Positions 45,690 through 54,942 are shown, numbered from the stretch's first letter. The stretch: 64,000 nt of DNA from Paramicrobacterium chengjingii (GCF_011751765.2 NZ_CP061169.1:744001-808000); one strand, 5' to 3'. The notes: generated by a model from the sequence alone, not told the origin. Numbers and translations are program-made.

Positions 45690-47282
45690 ATGAGCGGACC
45701 CAGCCACGACAAGAGCCTGTATCGCGAACGCGACGTCGTTCGCATCAAGCGGGCGCTCATCTCCGTGAGCGACAAAACCGGACTCATCGACCTGGCCAGC
45801 GCGCTCGCGAACTCTGGTGTTGAGATTGTGTCGACCGGCTCGACGGCGCAGACCATCCGCGATGCCGGCTACCCCGTCACCGATGTCGCCACCATGACGG
45901 GCTCGCCAGAGATGCTCGACGGGCGCGTCAAGACGCTGCACCCCACGGTTCATGCGGGACTGCTCGCCGATCTGCGCCTCGAGACGCACGAGAAGCAGCT
46001 CGCCGACTTCAGCATCGAGCCCTTTGAGCTCGTGGTTGTCAACCTGTATCCGTTTGTTGAGACCGTCGCGTCCGGAGCCGAGGCCAACGACATCGTCGAG
46101 CAGATCGACATCGGCGGCCCGTCGATGGTTCGCGCGGCGGCAAAGAACCACCCCAACGTCGCCGTCGTCGTCTCACCTGCCTCGTACGCTGAGATCATCG
46201 ATGCCGTGGCCGCTGGCGGCACGACTCTCGTTCAGCGCCGCGCCCTCGCCGCTCAGGCCTTTTCGCACACGGCATCATATGACACGGCTGTCGCCGGCTG
46301 GTTCACGGATGCCGCTGAAGGCTTCGGTTCGTCGCTGACAATTCAGGGCGAACTGTCGCACGTTCTGCGCTACGGCGAGAACTCGCACCAGGAGGCGGCG
46401 CTCTATCTGCGCGCCGGAGGCCAGGGCATCGCGCAGGCGACCCAGCTGCACGGCAAGGAGATGAGCTTCAACAACTTCACAGACGCGGATGCTGCTGTGC
46501 GCGCAGCCTACGATTTCGCCGAACCCGCTGTCGCCGTTGTCAAGCACGCGAACCCGTGCGGCATCGCCGTAGCCAAGCCCAAAGCAGGTGACCCGATCGC
46601 GTCGGCGCACCGCCGCGCTCACGACACCGATCCCGTGTCGGCATACGGGGGAGTGATCGCGGCGAACCGCACAGTGACTCTGGGTATGGCCGAAGCTGTC
46701 AAAGAGATCTTCACCGAGGTGATCGTCGCTCCGGGATTCGACGACGACGCACTCGCCCTGCTTCAGACGAAGAAGAACCTGCGTATTCTGCAGCTCCCCG
46801 ACGGCTTCGCGCTCGAGGCGCTCGAGGCGAAGCAGATCTCTGGCGGCCTTCTCGTGCAGGAGTCTGATCGCTTCGATCCCGAAGCGAACGTCACCTCCGA
46901 CTGGCAACTCGTGTCGGGGGAACCGTCAGATGAGGCGACGCTGGCCGACCTCGCCTTCGCATGGAAGGCCTGCCGCAGCGTCAAGTCGAACGCCATTCTG
47001 CTCGCCAAGTCGGGTGCGGCAGTCGGTGTCGGCATGGGCCAGGTGAACCGCGTCGACTCGTGCGAACTTGCCGTCAAGCGTGCGGGCGATCGCGCGGCGG
47101 GCTCTGTCGCGGCATCCGATGCCTTCTTCCCCTTTGCCGACGGCCTTGAAATTCTGCTGAAGGGCGGCGTGAAGGCGGTCGTGCAGCCGGGCGGATCGGT
47201 GCGCGATGAAGAGGTGATCGCCGCGGCGAAGGCTGCCGGCGTCACCATGTACTTCAGCGGAGAGCGGCACTTTTTTCATTGA
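45690..47282 (+). CDS. purH: Bifunctional AICAR transformylase/IMP cyclohydrolase
   Basis: PurH catalyses the last two steps to IMP. The 530-residue protein has the MGS-like cyclohydrolase domain ([47 protein letters not shown]) and the transformylase domain, with [27 protein letters not shown] and the C-terminal [21 protein letters not shown] precedes the ATG at 45690. The product feeds GuaB in the same window. No clear terminator follows, only a short imperfect stem-loop just after the stop. Confidence 0.97.
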   Translation: MSGPSHDKSLYRERDVVRIKRALISVSDKTGLIDLASALANSGVEIVSTGSTAQTIRDAGYPVTDVATMTGSPEMLDGRVKTLHPTVHAGLLADLRLETHEKQLADFSIEPFELVVVNLYPFVETVASGAEANDIVEQIDIGGPSMVRAAAKNHPNVAVVVSPASYAEIIDAVAAGGTTLVQRRALAAQAFSHTASYDTAVAGWFTDAAEGFGSSLTIQGELSHVLRYGENSHQEAALYLRAGGQGIAQATQLHGKEMSFNNFTDADAAVRAAYDFAEPAVAVVKHANPCGIAVAKPKAGDPIASAHRRAHDTDPVSAYGGVIAANRTVTLGMAEAVKEIFTEVIVAPGFDDDALALLQTKKNLRILQLPDGFALEALEAKQISGGLLVQESDRFDPEANVTSDWQLVSGEPSDEATLADLAFAWKACRSVKSNAILLAKSGAAVGVGMGQVNRVDSCELAVKRAGDRAAGSVAASDAFFPFADGLEILLKGGVKAVVQPGGSVRDEEVIAAAKAAGVTMYFSGERHFFH

Positions 47283-47343
47283 TCCCCGTGTGAATCCACC
47301 GATAGGGGTCGGGCGCGTGGAGTGCCCGGCCACTGACATCCCG

Positions 47344-47349
47344 TAGGCT
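47344..47349 (+). promoter_or_regulatory. -10-like hexamer for a leaderless dimethylargininase-like transcript
   Basis: TAGGCT ends 7 nt before the ATG at 47357; no Shine-Dalgarno sequence is present. Confidence 0.45.
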
Positions 47350-47356
47350 CGTTGTC

Positions 47357-48562
47357 ATGACTGTCACCTGGGCCCGCCGCGTTATCGCGTCGCTTGCATC
47401 TGCCGTTCTTGTCGCACTTATGGCCCATGTTGCCGCAGTGACAGCATTCTTTCTCGTCAATCAGATGCAGCCGACGATCATCGGGCCGGCAAGCTCATAC
47501 TTCATTCTCGCCAGCCTCTTCACATTCTTGCTGCTCTTCATCGCCGGGATGCTTGGCGCCCTGACCACGTGGAAATGGGCGCTGCCAGCCGGCATCGTCA
47601 TCGGCATCGTCGCGCCCGTCGTCGGCGTGCTGCTGACAACGGTGCAGCAGGGCGGCGAGATGTCGGGAGAAATCTTCGGACTGATCGTCGGTACGCTCAC
47701 GAGCACGAACGCCATCTACGCGCTCACCGTGTTTATCGGCGTGCCCACCGTCGGCAGGGCCGTGTATTCGGCAACCGTCGGGTACCGAGAGGCACCGCGA
47801 GCCGCTGAGCGCCGCATCGCCCTCGTGAGGCTTCCCGCCACCGCACTGACCGACGATGGCGACGACGTCGAGACAGAGTTTGATTCGGACCTCGCCGACA
47901 AGCAGTGGGACGCCTACACGGCGGCGTTCGAAGACAACGGCTGGACGACACAGGAGGTCGCCTTCGCCAGCGAGCTCCCCGACTCCGTCTTCGTGCAAGA
48001 CGGCGTCGTGCTGCTCGACGACCTCGCGATCATCACCCGCCCCGTCGACGAAACTCGGCGTCGCGAGCTCGATGGAATCGAAGACACCGTCAACGATCTC
48101 GGCTTCACCGTCGAGCGCATCATGGATCCAGGCACGTTCGAGGGAGGCGACGCACTGCTCGTCGGCGACACCCTGTACGTCGGACGCTCCGAGCGTACAA
48201 ACGCCGAAGCAATTCGCCAGCTGCGCAGCATCGTCGCACCATACGGCTACTCGATTGTCGCGGCACCCATGAGCAAGGTGCACCATCTCAAGTCGGCGAT
48301 CACCGCGCTTCCAGACGGAACGTTCATCGGAGACCCATCGTCAATCGACACTCTGAGCCTGTTTCCCGGGTTCATCGCTGCTCCGGAACCCGCAGGGGCC
48401 GCGGTCGTGGTGCTCACCGATGACACGGTGCTGGTCTCAGAATCCGCACCCCTCACGGCCGAGCTGCTTGACGACCTCGGGTATACGGTTGTCACCGTCG
48501 ATATCTCTGAGTTCGAGAAGCTCGGCGGATCAGTGACATGCCTGTCAGTTCGGGTGCGCTGA
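47357..48562 (+). CDS. Membrane-fused dimethylargininase (DDAH)-like protein
   Basis: The 401-residue protein joins two parts. Residues 1-145 contain about four hydrophobic helices (VIASLASAVLVALMAHVAAV, SYFILASLFTFLLLFIAGML, LPAGIVIGIVAPVVGVLL and one more). Residues 155-401 form a GME-fold domain like DDAH: SVFVQDGVVLLDDLAIITRP with the early Asp, FEGGDALLVGDTLYVG, the catalytic His region KVHHLKSAI and a Cys in SVTCLSVRVR near the C-terminus. DDAH cleaves methylated arginines to citrulline. The enzyme domain would be tethered to the membrane; its substrate is not proven. It is followed by the ABC-exporter leader region. Confidence 0.83.
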   Translation: MTVTWARRVIASLASAVLVALMAHVAAVTAFFLVNQMQPTIIGPASSYFILASLFTFLLLFIAGMLGALTTWKWALPAGIVIGIVAPVVGVLLTTVQQGGEMSGEIFGLIVGTLTSTNAIYALTVFIGVPTVGRAVYSATVGYREAPRAAERRIALVRLPATALTDDGDDVETEFDSDLADKQWDAYTAAFEDNGWTTQEVAFASELPDSVFVQDGVVLLDDLAIITRPVDETRRRELDGIEDTVNDLGFTVERIMDPGTFEGGDALLVGDTLYVGRSERTNAEAIRQLRSIVAPYGYSIVAAPMSKVHHLKSAITALPDGTFIGDPSSIDTLSLFPGFIAAPEPAGAAVVVLTDDTVLVSESAPLTAELLDDLGYTVVTVDISEFEKLGGSVTCLSVRVR

Positions 48563-48568
48563 CCCCAC

Positions 48569-48598
48569 TTGCGCTGGCGAGTGAAACTCGTTTAGTCT
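48569..48598 (+). promoter_or_regulatory. Probable promoter of the ABC-exporter operon
   Basis: TTGCGC (48569-48574) and TAGTCT (48593-48598) are 18 bp apart, about 30 bp before the leader ORF region. The match to consensus is moderate. Confidence 0.5.
48578..48590. promoter_or_regulatory. Palindrome between -35 and -10 of the exporter promoter
   Basis: CGAGT-GAA-ACTCG is a perfect 13-bp inverted repeat in the promoter spacer, a classic position for a repressor or MerR-type activator site. Confidence 0.45.
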
Positions 48599-48661
48599 AT
48601 AAGGCTGCGTACTGAGAGAACGGTCATGCAGCGCGATCCACGAGTACGCAGGGAGGTCGAT

Positions 48662-48751
48662 ATGCCGAATGCCATTTCCGGGTTGCCGGGCAGTCGTCGC
48701 TTCCGCACGCGCGCGGTCGTCGGATACTCCGGCCCCGTCAGCGCCATGTAG
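48662..48751 (+). CDS. Putative leader peptide upstream of the ABC exporter
   Basis: A 29-codon ORF starts at ATG 48662 with GGGAGG 5 nt upstream and ends at TAG 48749-48751. It encodes MPNAISGLPGSRRFRTRAVV and nine more residues ending SAM. An in-frame ATG at 48626 would add 12 residues without a ribosome-binding site. It lies 127 bp before the exporter gene, inside a 316-bp region with no other gene. The better ribosome-binding site than that of the exporter itself, and the RNA pairing starting just after its stop codon, suggest a regulatory leader rather than a functional peptide. No family match is known to me. Confidence 0.5.
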   Translation: MPNAISGLPGSRRFRTRAVVGYSGPVSAM

Positions 48752-48752
48752 C

Positions 48753-48841
48753 GCAGACGCCCTCCCCGCAACCTGATCCCCTGGCCGGCACCGTCCGGCC
48801 TGTCGTCCGACAACGAACGCGCCCTGACGCTCGTCGTCTGC
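48753..48841 (+). promoter_or_regulatory. RNA structure candidate (attenuator) after the leader ORF
   Basis: GCAGACG (48753-48759), 1 nt after the leader stop, pairs with CGTCTGC (48835-48841). Inside, GGCCGG-6 nt-CCGGCC (48783-48800) forms a local hairpin. CCTCCC at 48761-48766 could alternatively pair with the leader ribosome-binding site GGGAGG at 48651-48656. Confidence 0.45.
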
Positions 48842-48878
48842 ATTGACCGCCGAAACAACCTCAAGCGAGACGCACACT

Positions 48879-50699
48879 ATGTCCGGCACTGAAGCCACGC
48901 GAAAATCCAACCTCACCACCGTTCAGGCAATCTGGCGCATCTATCCGTTCGTCAAGCATGCGCTGCCGCGCATTTCGCTCGGAATGGTCGCTGCCCTTCT
49001 CGGTTCGATCGTTGCGCTCGTCATTCCGATGGTGCTCGAAAAGCTCGTCAACGGTGCCCTCGCGCAGAGAGATCCCGCAGAGATCTGGCCCGCCGTCGGC
49101 GTGATCCTTGCGCTCGGCGTCGTCGAAGCGGCGATGATCGCCCTTCGCCGCTGGTTCGTGCTGCTGCCGGGCACGACGGTCGAGGCAAAGATGCGCAACG
49201 AGATCTACCGTCAGCTCCAAGACCTTCCTGTCGCCTTCCACGACCGCTGGCCCTCAGGGCAGCTGTTGTCGCGCATGATGCAGGATCTCAGCCTGATTCG
49301 TCGCTGGCTCTCGTTCGGCACCGTTCTGCTCGTCGTCAACGTGCTGACGATCATCATCGGCGCAGCGCTGCTCTTCTCCTGGCATTGGCTGCTCGGCCTG
49401 ATCTTCCTGGTCTGCGCCATCCCTGTCTGGATTTATGGGTACACCTTTGAGAAGCGGTACTCCACGATTGCACGCCGCAGTCAGGATCAAGCGGGCGACC
49501 TCGCCACGAACGTCGAAGAGGCGGTTCACGGCATTCGAGTGCTCAAGGCATTCGGCCGGGGTAAGCACGCGCTCGCTGGCTTCTCCGTTCGTGCCGAGAG
49601 CCTTCGCGGTGTCGAGATTGAGAAGGCGAAGGCGATCGCCGGCATCTGGTACTGGCTGATTCTGCTGCCCGACATCGGGTTCGGGCTGTGCCTCGTCGCA
49701 GGCATCTGGCTCGCGTCGCTTGGGCAGATCAACGTGGGCGAGCTTTTCGCGTTCTTCGCCACAGCGACGGTGCTGCGCTTTCCGATCGAGTCCATCGGCT
49801 TTCTGCTCTCGATGACTTTCGATACGCGCACTGCCGTCGACCGCGTCTTCGAGGTGCTCGACGAGGTGAACACGATCACCGACCCCGAGCATCCGCAGAC
49901 CATCGAGAACCCGCTCGGTCGCCTCGAATTCGCCGACGTGCACTTTCGCTTCGCGGACACGCCCGAGCATTACCCCGACCTCATCAATGGCGTGAACCTG
50001 ACGATCGAGCCGGGGGAGACAATGGCGCTCGTCGGTTTGACCGGATGCGGCAAGACGACGCTCACCTCGCTCACGACCCGCATCTACGACCTCACGGGAG
50101 GGGCCGTACGTCTGGACGGCGTCGATGTACGTGACCTCACGAGAGGGGAGCTGCGTCGCCACGTCGCCATGGCGTTTGAAGACGCGACGCTGTTCTCGGC
50201 ATCCGTGCGTGAAAACGTGCTTCTCGGGCGAGAGCATCTCGATCTCGACAGCGTCGAGGCACAGCAGATTCTCGACGAGGCAATTGGCATTGCGCAGGCC
50301 CAGTTCGTTCACGACCTGCCGAACGGTGTCGACACGACAGTGGGCGAAGAGGGAATGAGTCTCTCTGGCGGTCAGCGACAGCGGCTTGCGCTTGCACGTG
50401 CCGTGGCGGCCGCACCCTCTGTGCTGGTTCTCGACGACCCGCTCTCGGCGCTCGACGTCGACACGGAGGCGCTCGTCGAAGCAGCGCTGCGACGCGTGCT
50501 CGCGTCGACGACGGCGCTCATCGTTGCCCACCGTCCGTCAACCGTGGCGCTCGCGGATCGCGTCGCCCTCATGCAGAACGGCCGCATCGCCGATGTCGGC
50601 ACGCACACAGAATTGCTCGCGCGCAACGAGCACTACCGGTTCGTGATCTCGTCGCTCGAAGACGAAGAGAAGCGCGAACGCGAGGAGGTTGCACAATGA
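48879..50699 (+). CDS. ABC exporter half-transporter, subunit with degenerate catalytic site
   Basis: A 606-residue fused membrane-ATPase subunit. Six membrane helices fill residues 20-310, and the ATPase domain follows from about 345. Walker A is GLTGCGKTT, the signature [14 protein letters not shown] is canonical, and Walker B is [12 protein letters not shown], where the usual catalytic Glu is Asp; the H-loop is VAHRPST. Together with the next gene it matches the asymmetric TM287/288 or BmrCD-type multidrug exporters, in which one ATP site is degenerate. The ATG at 48879 is preferred; a TTG at 48843 is the alternative. The leader region precedes it. Substrate unknown. Confidence 0.92.
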   Translation: MSGTEATRKSNLTTVQAIWRIYPFVKHALPRISLGMVAALLGSIVALVIPMVLEKLVNGALAQRDPAEIWPAVGVILALGVVEAAMIALRRWFVLLPGTTVEAKMRNEIYRQLQDLPVAFHDRWPSGQLLSRMMQDLSLIRRWLSFGTVLLVVNVLTIIIGAALLFSWHWLLGLIFLVCAIPVWIYGYTFEKRYSTIARRSQDQAGDLATNVEEAVHGIRVLKAFGRGKHALAGFSVRAESLRGVEIEKAKAIAGIWYWLILLPDIGFGLCLVAGIWLASLGQINVGELFAFFATATVLRFPIESIGFLLSMTFDTRTAVDRVFEVLDEVNTITDPEHPQTIENPLGRLEFADVHFRFADTPEHYPDLINGVNLTIEPGETMALVGLTGCGKTTLTSLTTRIYDLTGGAVRLDGVDVRDLTRGELRRHVAMAFEDATLFSASVRENVLLGREHLDLDSVEAQQILDEAIGIAQAQFVHDLPNGVDTTVGEEGMSLSGGQRQRLALARAVAAAPSVLVLDDPLSALDVDTEALVEAALRRVLASTTALIVAHRPSTVALADRVALMQNGRIADVGTHTELLARNEHYRFVISSLEDEEKREREEVAQ

Positions 50700-52513
50700 G
50701 CACGGCTACCGTGCGAGGTGTGTCCGGCGAGGAGCGCGGAGACCTCACGAAAGAAGAGAGCAGGCAGATTCGCCAGCGGTCGTTGCGGCTTCTCGGCACG
50801 CTGCTGAAGCCGCTGCGTGCGCGGGTGGTCGGCGCGATGACGCTGGTGATCATCTCAACAGCATCCAGTGTTGCCGGTCCCGCGCTCATCGCATTCGGAA
50901 TCGATACGGCACTGCCCGCCGTGATCGATCGGGCCGATTGGCTGCCGGCGCTCGGCGTCGGTGTCGTCTACCTTGTCACAGCGCTCGCCGCCGCCACCTT
51001 CATGGCGAGCTACGTTGTTGCGAGTGCACGTGTGAGCCAGGCCGTTCTGCTCGATCTGCGAATGCGGGTGTTTCAGCACACGCAGAAGCTCAGCCTCGAA
51101 TTTCACGAGTCATACACATCTGGGCGCATCATCTCGCGTCAGACCAGTGATCTGGATGCCATCAAGCAGCTGCTCGATGAGGGCATCAGTCAGCTGGTCA
51201 ACGGAATCCTCTACATGGGATTCATCTTCGGTGCGCTGTTTCTGCTCGACTGGACGAGCGGGCTCGTTGTCGTGTGCTCTGTCGTGCCGCTGTACTTCTT
51301 GACGCGCTGGTTCCAGAAGCGATCCCAGGTGATGTTCCGAAAGTCCCGTGTGCTGTCCGCTCGCGTGATCGTGCACTTCGTCGAGTCGATGACTGGCATT
51401 CGCGCCGTGAAGGCATTTCGCAAGGAGAAGCGCAACGAGAAGGAGTTCGGCCGACTCGTCGAGGACTATCGCGACATCAACGCTCGCACGATTCAGCTCT
51501 TCGGAATCTACGAGCCCGGAATCATCATGATCGGAAACCTCGCCGTCGCCGCCGTTCTGCTCGTCGGAGGCTACCGCGTCGTGGACGGCCACATGGAAAT
51601 CGGGGCGCTGCTTGCGGCCGTGCTCTACGTGCGGCGGTTCTTCGATCCGATGGAAGAGATGGCGATGTTCTACAACGCCTACCAGTCGGCAGCAGCGGCA
51701 CTCGAGAAGATTTCGGGTGTGCTCGAAGAGCGCCCGAGTGTTCCCGATCCGACATCGCCTATCGACCTGTGGTCGGCCAAAGGCCGCGTCACGTTCGACG
51801 ACGTCACGTTTGCGTACAACGAGAACACAACTGTGCTGCCCAGCTTCACCCTCGACATTCCCGCGGGACAGACGATTGCGCTCGTTGGATCGACGGGCGC
51901 GGGCAAATCCACCCTCGCCAAGCTCATCTCCCGGTTCTACGATCCAACACGGGGCGCGGTGCTGCTAGATGACGTCGATCTGCGACAACTGCACCCGAAA
52001 GACCTGCGTCGGGCGATCGTGATGGTGACGCAGGAGGCCTACCTGTTTTCGGGCACCGTCGCCGACAACATTGCGCTCGGACGGCCCGATGCATCGCGCG
52101 ACGAGATCGTCGCTGCCGCACACGCCGTTGGAGCGCACCAGTTCATCGATGATCTGCCGGACGGGTACGACACCGACGTGAACGAGCGCGGAGGCCGTGT
52201 CTCTGCGGGACAGCGGCAGCTGATCTCCTTTGCCAGGGCTTTCCTCGCCGACCCCGCTGTGCTGATTCTCGACGAAGCCACGGCGTCACTCGACATTCCG
52301 AGTGAGCGGCTTGTGCAGGAGGCCCTGCAGACGCTTCTTGCCGATCGCACTGCCGTGATCATCGCACACAGGCTGTCGACGGTTGCGATCGCCGACCGCG
52401 TGCTTGTCATGGAGCACGGTCGCATCGTTGAAGACGGAACGCCTACGGCGCTGATCGCTGGAACGGGGAGGTTCGCACAGCTCCACGCCGCGTGGCGGGA
52501 CTCGCTCGTGTAA
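50696..52513 (+). CDS. ABC exporter half-transporter, subunit with canonical Walker B
   Basis: The 605-residue partner of the heterodimeric exporter. After a 45-residue N-terminal extension come six helices (to about residue 330) and an ATPase domain with Walker [11 protein letters not shown], a non-canonical signature [14 protein letters not shown] (Ser-Ala-Gly-Gln in place of Ser-Gly-Gly-Gln), canonical Walker [13 protein letters not shown] with the catalytic Glu, and the H-loop IAHRLST. Its altered signature pairs with the Asp-type Walker B of the first subunit, so one complete degenerate and one complete active site result. It overlaps the previous gene by 4 bp (ATGA). Confidence 0.93.
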   Translation: MSTATVRGVSGEERGDLTKEESRQIRQRSLRLLGTLLKPLRARVVGAMTLVIISTASSVAGPALIAFGIDTALPAVIDRADWLPALGVGVVYLVTALAAATFMASYVVASARVSQAVLLDLRMRVFQHTQKLSLEFHESYTSGRIISRQTSDLDAIKQLLDEGISQLVNGILYMGFIFGALFLLDWTSGLVVVCSVVPLYFLTRWFQKRSQVMFRKSRVLSARVIVHFVESMTGIRAVKAFRKEKRNEKEFGRLVEDYRDINARTIQLFGIYEPGIIMIGNLAVAAVLLVGGYRVVDGHMEIGALLAAVLYVRRFFDPMEEMAMFYNAYQSAAAALEKISGVLEERPSVPDPTSPIDLWSAKGRVTFDDVTFAYNENTTVLPSFTLDIPAGQTIALVGSTGAGKSTLAKLISRFYDPTRGAVLLDDVDLRQLHPKDLRRAIVMVTQEAYLFSGTVADNIALGRPDASRDEIVAAAHAVGAHQFIDDLPDGYDTDVNERGGRVSAGQRQLISFARAFLADPAVLILDEATASLDIPSERLVQEALQTLLADRTAVIIAHRLSTVAIADRVLVMEHGRIVEDGTPTALIAGTGRFAQLHAAWRDSLV

Positions 52514-52526
52514 GTGCGGGTGCCGC

Positions 52527-52532
52527 TACGCT
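52527..52532 (+). promoter_or_regulatory. -10-like hexamer for a leaderless TDT-carrier transcript
   Basis: TACGCT ends exactly 6 nt before the GTG at 52539, in the 25-bp gap after the exporter. Confidence 0.5.
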
Positions 52533-52538
52533 GGCTAT

Positions 52539-53618
52539 GTGGAGTCGCCAGCTGAATCACGTGCCGCCGTCGCCGTGCAGAACCTTCCGCCCGGCTACTT
52601 CGCCCTCGTGATGGCAACGGGAATTATCTCGCTCGGTCTTCACCTTGAGAGCATCGACGTGCTCTCGATGGTGCTCTTTGTCGTCGCTGCGGCCGGGTAC
52701 GTGGTTCTTCTCGTGCTCACGTTGTGGCGCGGCATCCGATATCCCACGCGCATCGTTGATGACTTCTCGGCGGCGCACAACGGGTTCTCGTTCTTCACAT
52801 TCGTCGCGGGCACGAATGTACTCGGCGCGCGGATCGCGGCTGAGGGTGGAAACGTGATTCTGCCTTTCGTTCTGCTCAGTGTGAGCTTCGCGGCCTGGAT
52901 CATTCTCGGCTATGTCATTCCCGGTCTCGTTATCGGCAGGCATCAAGGTGCCGACATCCTTTCAGGTATCAACGGCACGTGGTTCATCTGGTCCGTGGCC
53001 AGTCAGTCGGTCGCGGTGCTGGCTGCCTCGCTCGAGCCGAAAGCTCCGAAGGGAATCAGCGACGCACTGTCGATCGTCGCCGTGCTTTCGTGGGGGATCG
53101 GCCTGATTCTGTATGGGGTGATCGGATGCGCCGTGGTCATTCGTCTGCTCACCAGAGGTATCTCGGCGGCCGAGCTGGGACCGCCCTACTGGGTGACGAT
53201 GGGTGCCGGTGCCATCACCGTGCTCGCGGGATCTCGCATCGTCGAAATGACCGACACCGCCATGCTGAGTGTTGTGCAGGCTCCCGTCGCCGCGGCCGCC
53301 GTTGTGTTCTGGGCGTTCGCCACGTGGCTGATTCCCGCGCTCTTCGGCATTGGTCTGTGGCGTCACGCGATCAAGAAGATTCCGCTGCGATACGAGGCAT
53401 CGCTTTGGAGCATGGTCTTTCCCCTCGGCATGTATGCCGTTGCGGGCATTTATCTCGGTGATGCCGATGATCTGCCCATCGTCGGATGGATCGGCGGGCG
53501 CTTTCTTTGGGTCGCGCTCGTGGTCTGGGCCGTCATCTTCGTGTGGATGATCGCGAGTCTCGTTGTCGCGTCACGGGCACCTCGAGCGTCGTCAATCGCG
53601 AGATCCGACGAACGCTGA
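52539..53618 (+). CDS. Tellurite-resistance/dicarboxylate transporter (TDT/SLAC1-like) family protein
   Basis: A 359-residue membrane protein with about ten hydrophobic helices. It opens VQNLPPGYFALVMATGIISLGLHL, the usual first-helix segment of the TDT family, and has FSFFTFVAGTNVLGAR, with aromatic residues lining the family's anion pore, and WFIWSVASQSVAVLAA. Relatives include TehA and Mae1; transport of dicarboxylates, sulfite or other anions is possible and cannot be decided here. The GTG at 52539 follows a TACGCT hexamer at 6 nt. Its 3' end overlaps the convergent alkyltransferase-like gene by 27 bp. Confidence 0.87.
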   Translation: MESPAESRAAVAVQNLPPGYFALVMATGIISLGLHLESIDVLSMVLFVVAAAGYVVLLVLTLWRGIRYPTRIVDDFSAAHNGFSFFTFVAGTNVLGARIAAEGGNVILPFVLLSVSFAAWIILGYVIPGLVIGRHQGADILSGINGTWFIWSVASQSVAVLAASLEPKAPKGISDALSIVAVLSWGIGLILYGVIGCAVVIRLLTRGISAAELGPPYWVTMGAGAITVLAGSRIVEMTDTAMLSVVQAPVAAAAVVFWAFATWLIPALFGIGLWRHAIKKIPLRYEASLWSMVFPLGMYAVAGIYLGDADDLPIVGWIGGRFLWVALVVWAVIFVWMIASLVVASRAPRASSIARSDER

Positions 53619-53894
53619 GCGCGTGAGCGCATACCCGGTGCGTGTTGTGCGCAGGGGAGTACCCTCGACGTCATAGTGGCGACGGGCTGACTCATCATGG
53701 CACTGCGGGGGCTTCCCCGATGCCTGCACGACTCGCCACCAGGGCACCTCGCTGCCGTAACGCGCCATCACCCAGCCGACGCCGCGTGCCGAGCGGGATC
53801 CGAACTGGGCCGCAACTTGCCCGTAGCTCATCACGCGGCCGGAAGGGATGGATTCGACGACAGAGAGTACTGCCTCGACGAAGTCTTCGTTCAC
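53592..53894 (-). CDS. Alkyltransferase-like (MGMT-fold) DNA-binding protein
   Basis: The 100-residue protein has the MGMT C-terminal fold: a helix-turn-helix region (FVEAVLSVVESIPSGRVMSYGQVAAQFG, then ARGVGWVMAR with the arginine-finger type Arg) and the site where MGMT carries PCHR. Here the site reads PWWRVV, so the alkyl-accepting Cys is a Trp, as in ATL proteins, which flag O6-alkylguanine for nucleotide excision repair. The usual His is also replaced by Trp. The GTG at 53894 is chosen by homology; the longer frame to 54275 reads into the GNAT gene. It lies 13 bp after that gene, probably as an operon. Confidence 0.9.
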   Translation of the reverse strand: MNEDFVEAVLSVVESIPSGRVMSYGQVAAQFGSRSARGVGWVMARYGSEVPWWRVVQASGKPPQCHDESARRHYDVEGTPLRTTRTGYALTRSAFVGSRD

Positions 53895-53907
53895 GGTCGG
53901 TTGACGG

Positions 53908-54360
53908 CTACATGTTGAGCTGGCCGACGACCTCGCCATACTCGGTCTCGTCGACAGGGCTGAACCCGACGGCAAGGAAGAACTGCTCGGGGCCGCCCTC
54001 GCCTGGCTCGTACATGACGTTGATGTGCTTGAAGCCGCGTTCGCGCGCTTCGGCGGCAAGGGCGTCGACCGCAAACTTTCCGACACCCTGTCTCTGGGCG
54101 TCAGCGTCGACGTTGATGCGCCAGAGAACGCTCTGGAAGTACTCGTCCATGCCCTCGTGATCGAAGTTGCCCTGAACGAAGCCGACGACGTCATCACCAT
54201 CGAGAACGACGCGCTGCCATGTGGTAGCGGGATTCGTGACGGCAGCGGCAACCGAGTACGACACCGGTGCCACAAACTGCTCTTGGCCCGGCCGTAACGA
54301 CAAGGCGTTGACCGCCACGATTGTCGATGCCGATAATTCCACTACTCGCATCTCACCCAT
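53908..54360 (-). CDS. GNAT-family N-acetyltransferase (spermidine/amino-acid type)
   Basis: A 150-residue GNAT. The acetyl-CoA loop is VDADAQRQGVGKFAVDALAAEA, preceded by the strand VLWRINVDADA, with the C-terminal FFLAVGF motif typical of the fold. The N-terminal segment LRPGQEQFVAPVSYSVAAA resembles spermine/spermidine acetyltransferase-like (BltD/PaiA) proteins, so a polyamine or related amine substrate is possible but not proven. The ATG at 54360 lies 6 nt from a TAGCCT hexamer and lacks a Shine-Dalgarno sequence; ATG 54351 is an alternative. The alkyltransferase-like gene follows. Confidence 0.85.
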   Translation of the reverse strand: MGEMRVVELSASTIVAVNALSLRPGQEQFVAPVSYSVAAAVTNPATTWQRVVLDGDDVVGFVQGNFDHEGMDEYFQSVLWRINVDADAQRQGVGKFAVDALAAEARERGFKHINVMYEPGEGGPEQFFLAVGFSPVDETEYGEVVGQLNM

Positions 54361-54366
54361 GATCCC

Positions 54367-54372
54367 AGGCTA
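54367..54372 (-). promoter_or_regulatory. -10-like hexamer for a leaderless GNAT transcript
   Basis: TAGCCT on the minus strand ends exactly 6 nt before the ATG at 54360. Confidence 0.5.
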
Positions 54373-54401
54373 GCCTCATGTGGCCCTCGACGGGAAGAGC
54401 G

Positions 54402-54824
54402 TCAGTTCGAATTGCACACGCGGGCCACATCGGACTCGGCAGTTTCGGCTGCCGACAGGCTCGTATTCAGGGCGGAGTTGTCGACGGAATCGGGGTTCGC
54501 CTCCGTCGCCTTTGCGGCATCCGCGAACTCGCTGTTAAAGTCCTTCAGCGCTGCCGTCATGGCGTCGACCGCTGTCTTGACGTCGCCGTTCGAGATCTTC
54601 GAGACGTCTTTCTCAAATGTGGTCACGGCCGCGTCGAGATCGTCGCGTGCGGTTGCCGGATCGTCAATGAGCGAGCCGCTTGAGTTGGTGATCGCGTCGA
54701 CGAGAGCGAGGTCGGCGCTGCTGAAGATATCGCACGCCTCGCTCTTCGACTGGGCCGGAGCGCAGCCCGTGAGCGCAGCGCCAATGATCAGCACGAGAGC
54801 GAGCGGAGCGAAGCGTGACGTCAT
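54402..54824 (-). CDS. Small lipoprotein, function unknown
   Basis: A 140-residue protein with a clear lipoprotein signal: MTSRFAPLALVLIIGAALTGC, lipobox LTGC with Cys21. The mature part is helical and Ala/Asp/Ser-rich (ARDDLDAAVTTFEKDVSKI, AVDAMTAALKDFNSEFADA) and looks like a single long helical bundle; two further Cys (SEACDIF, ARVCNSN) at either end may pair. No family recognised. The start at 54824 is set by GGGGGA upstream and the signal peptide; a longer frame to 54947 enters the divergent ROK promoter. Confidence 0.78.
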   Translation of the reverse strand: MTSRFAPLALVLIIGAALTGCAPAQSKSEACDIFSSADLALVDAITNSSGSLIDDPATARDDLDAAVTTFEKDVSKISNGDVKTAVDAMTAALKDFNSEFADAAKATEANPDSVDNSALNTSLSAAETAESDVARVCNSN

Positions 54825-54913
54825 TGGTCCCCCTATGGTTCTCGACGGTAGTCGATTTTCGCCCGAAGGTCTTGCTGCGAGGGAATGTGTGATGCAGTCG
54901 GGCCGGAACAAGG

Positions 54914-54942
54914 TTGCAATTTGGTTGTTAGTAAGGTGTACT
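54914..54942 (+). promoter_or_regulatory. Promoter of the ROK gene (second sugar cluster)
   Basis: TTGCAA (54914-54919) and TGTACT (54937-54942) are 17 bp apart. The -10 box ends 7 nt before the ATG, so the mRNA should be leaderless. Confidence 0.6.

Noticed and set aside
47283..47340. Terminator after purH
   Set aside because: Only a 5-6 bp stem with a long loop is visible; too weak to call.
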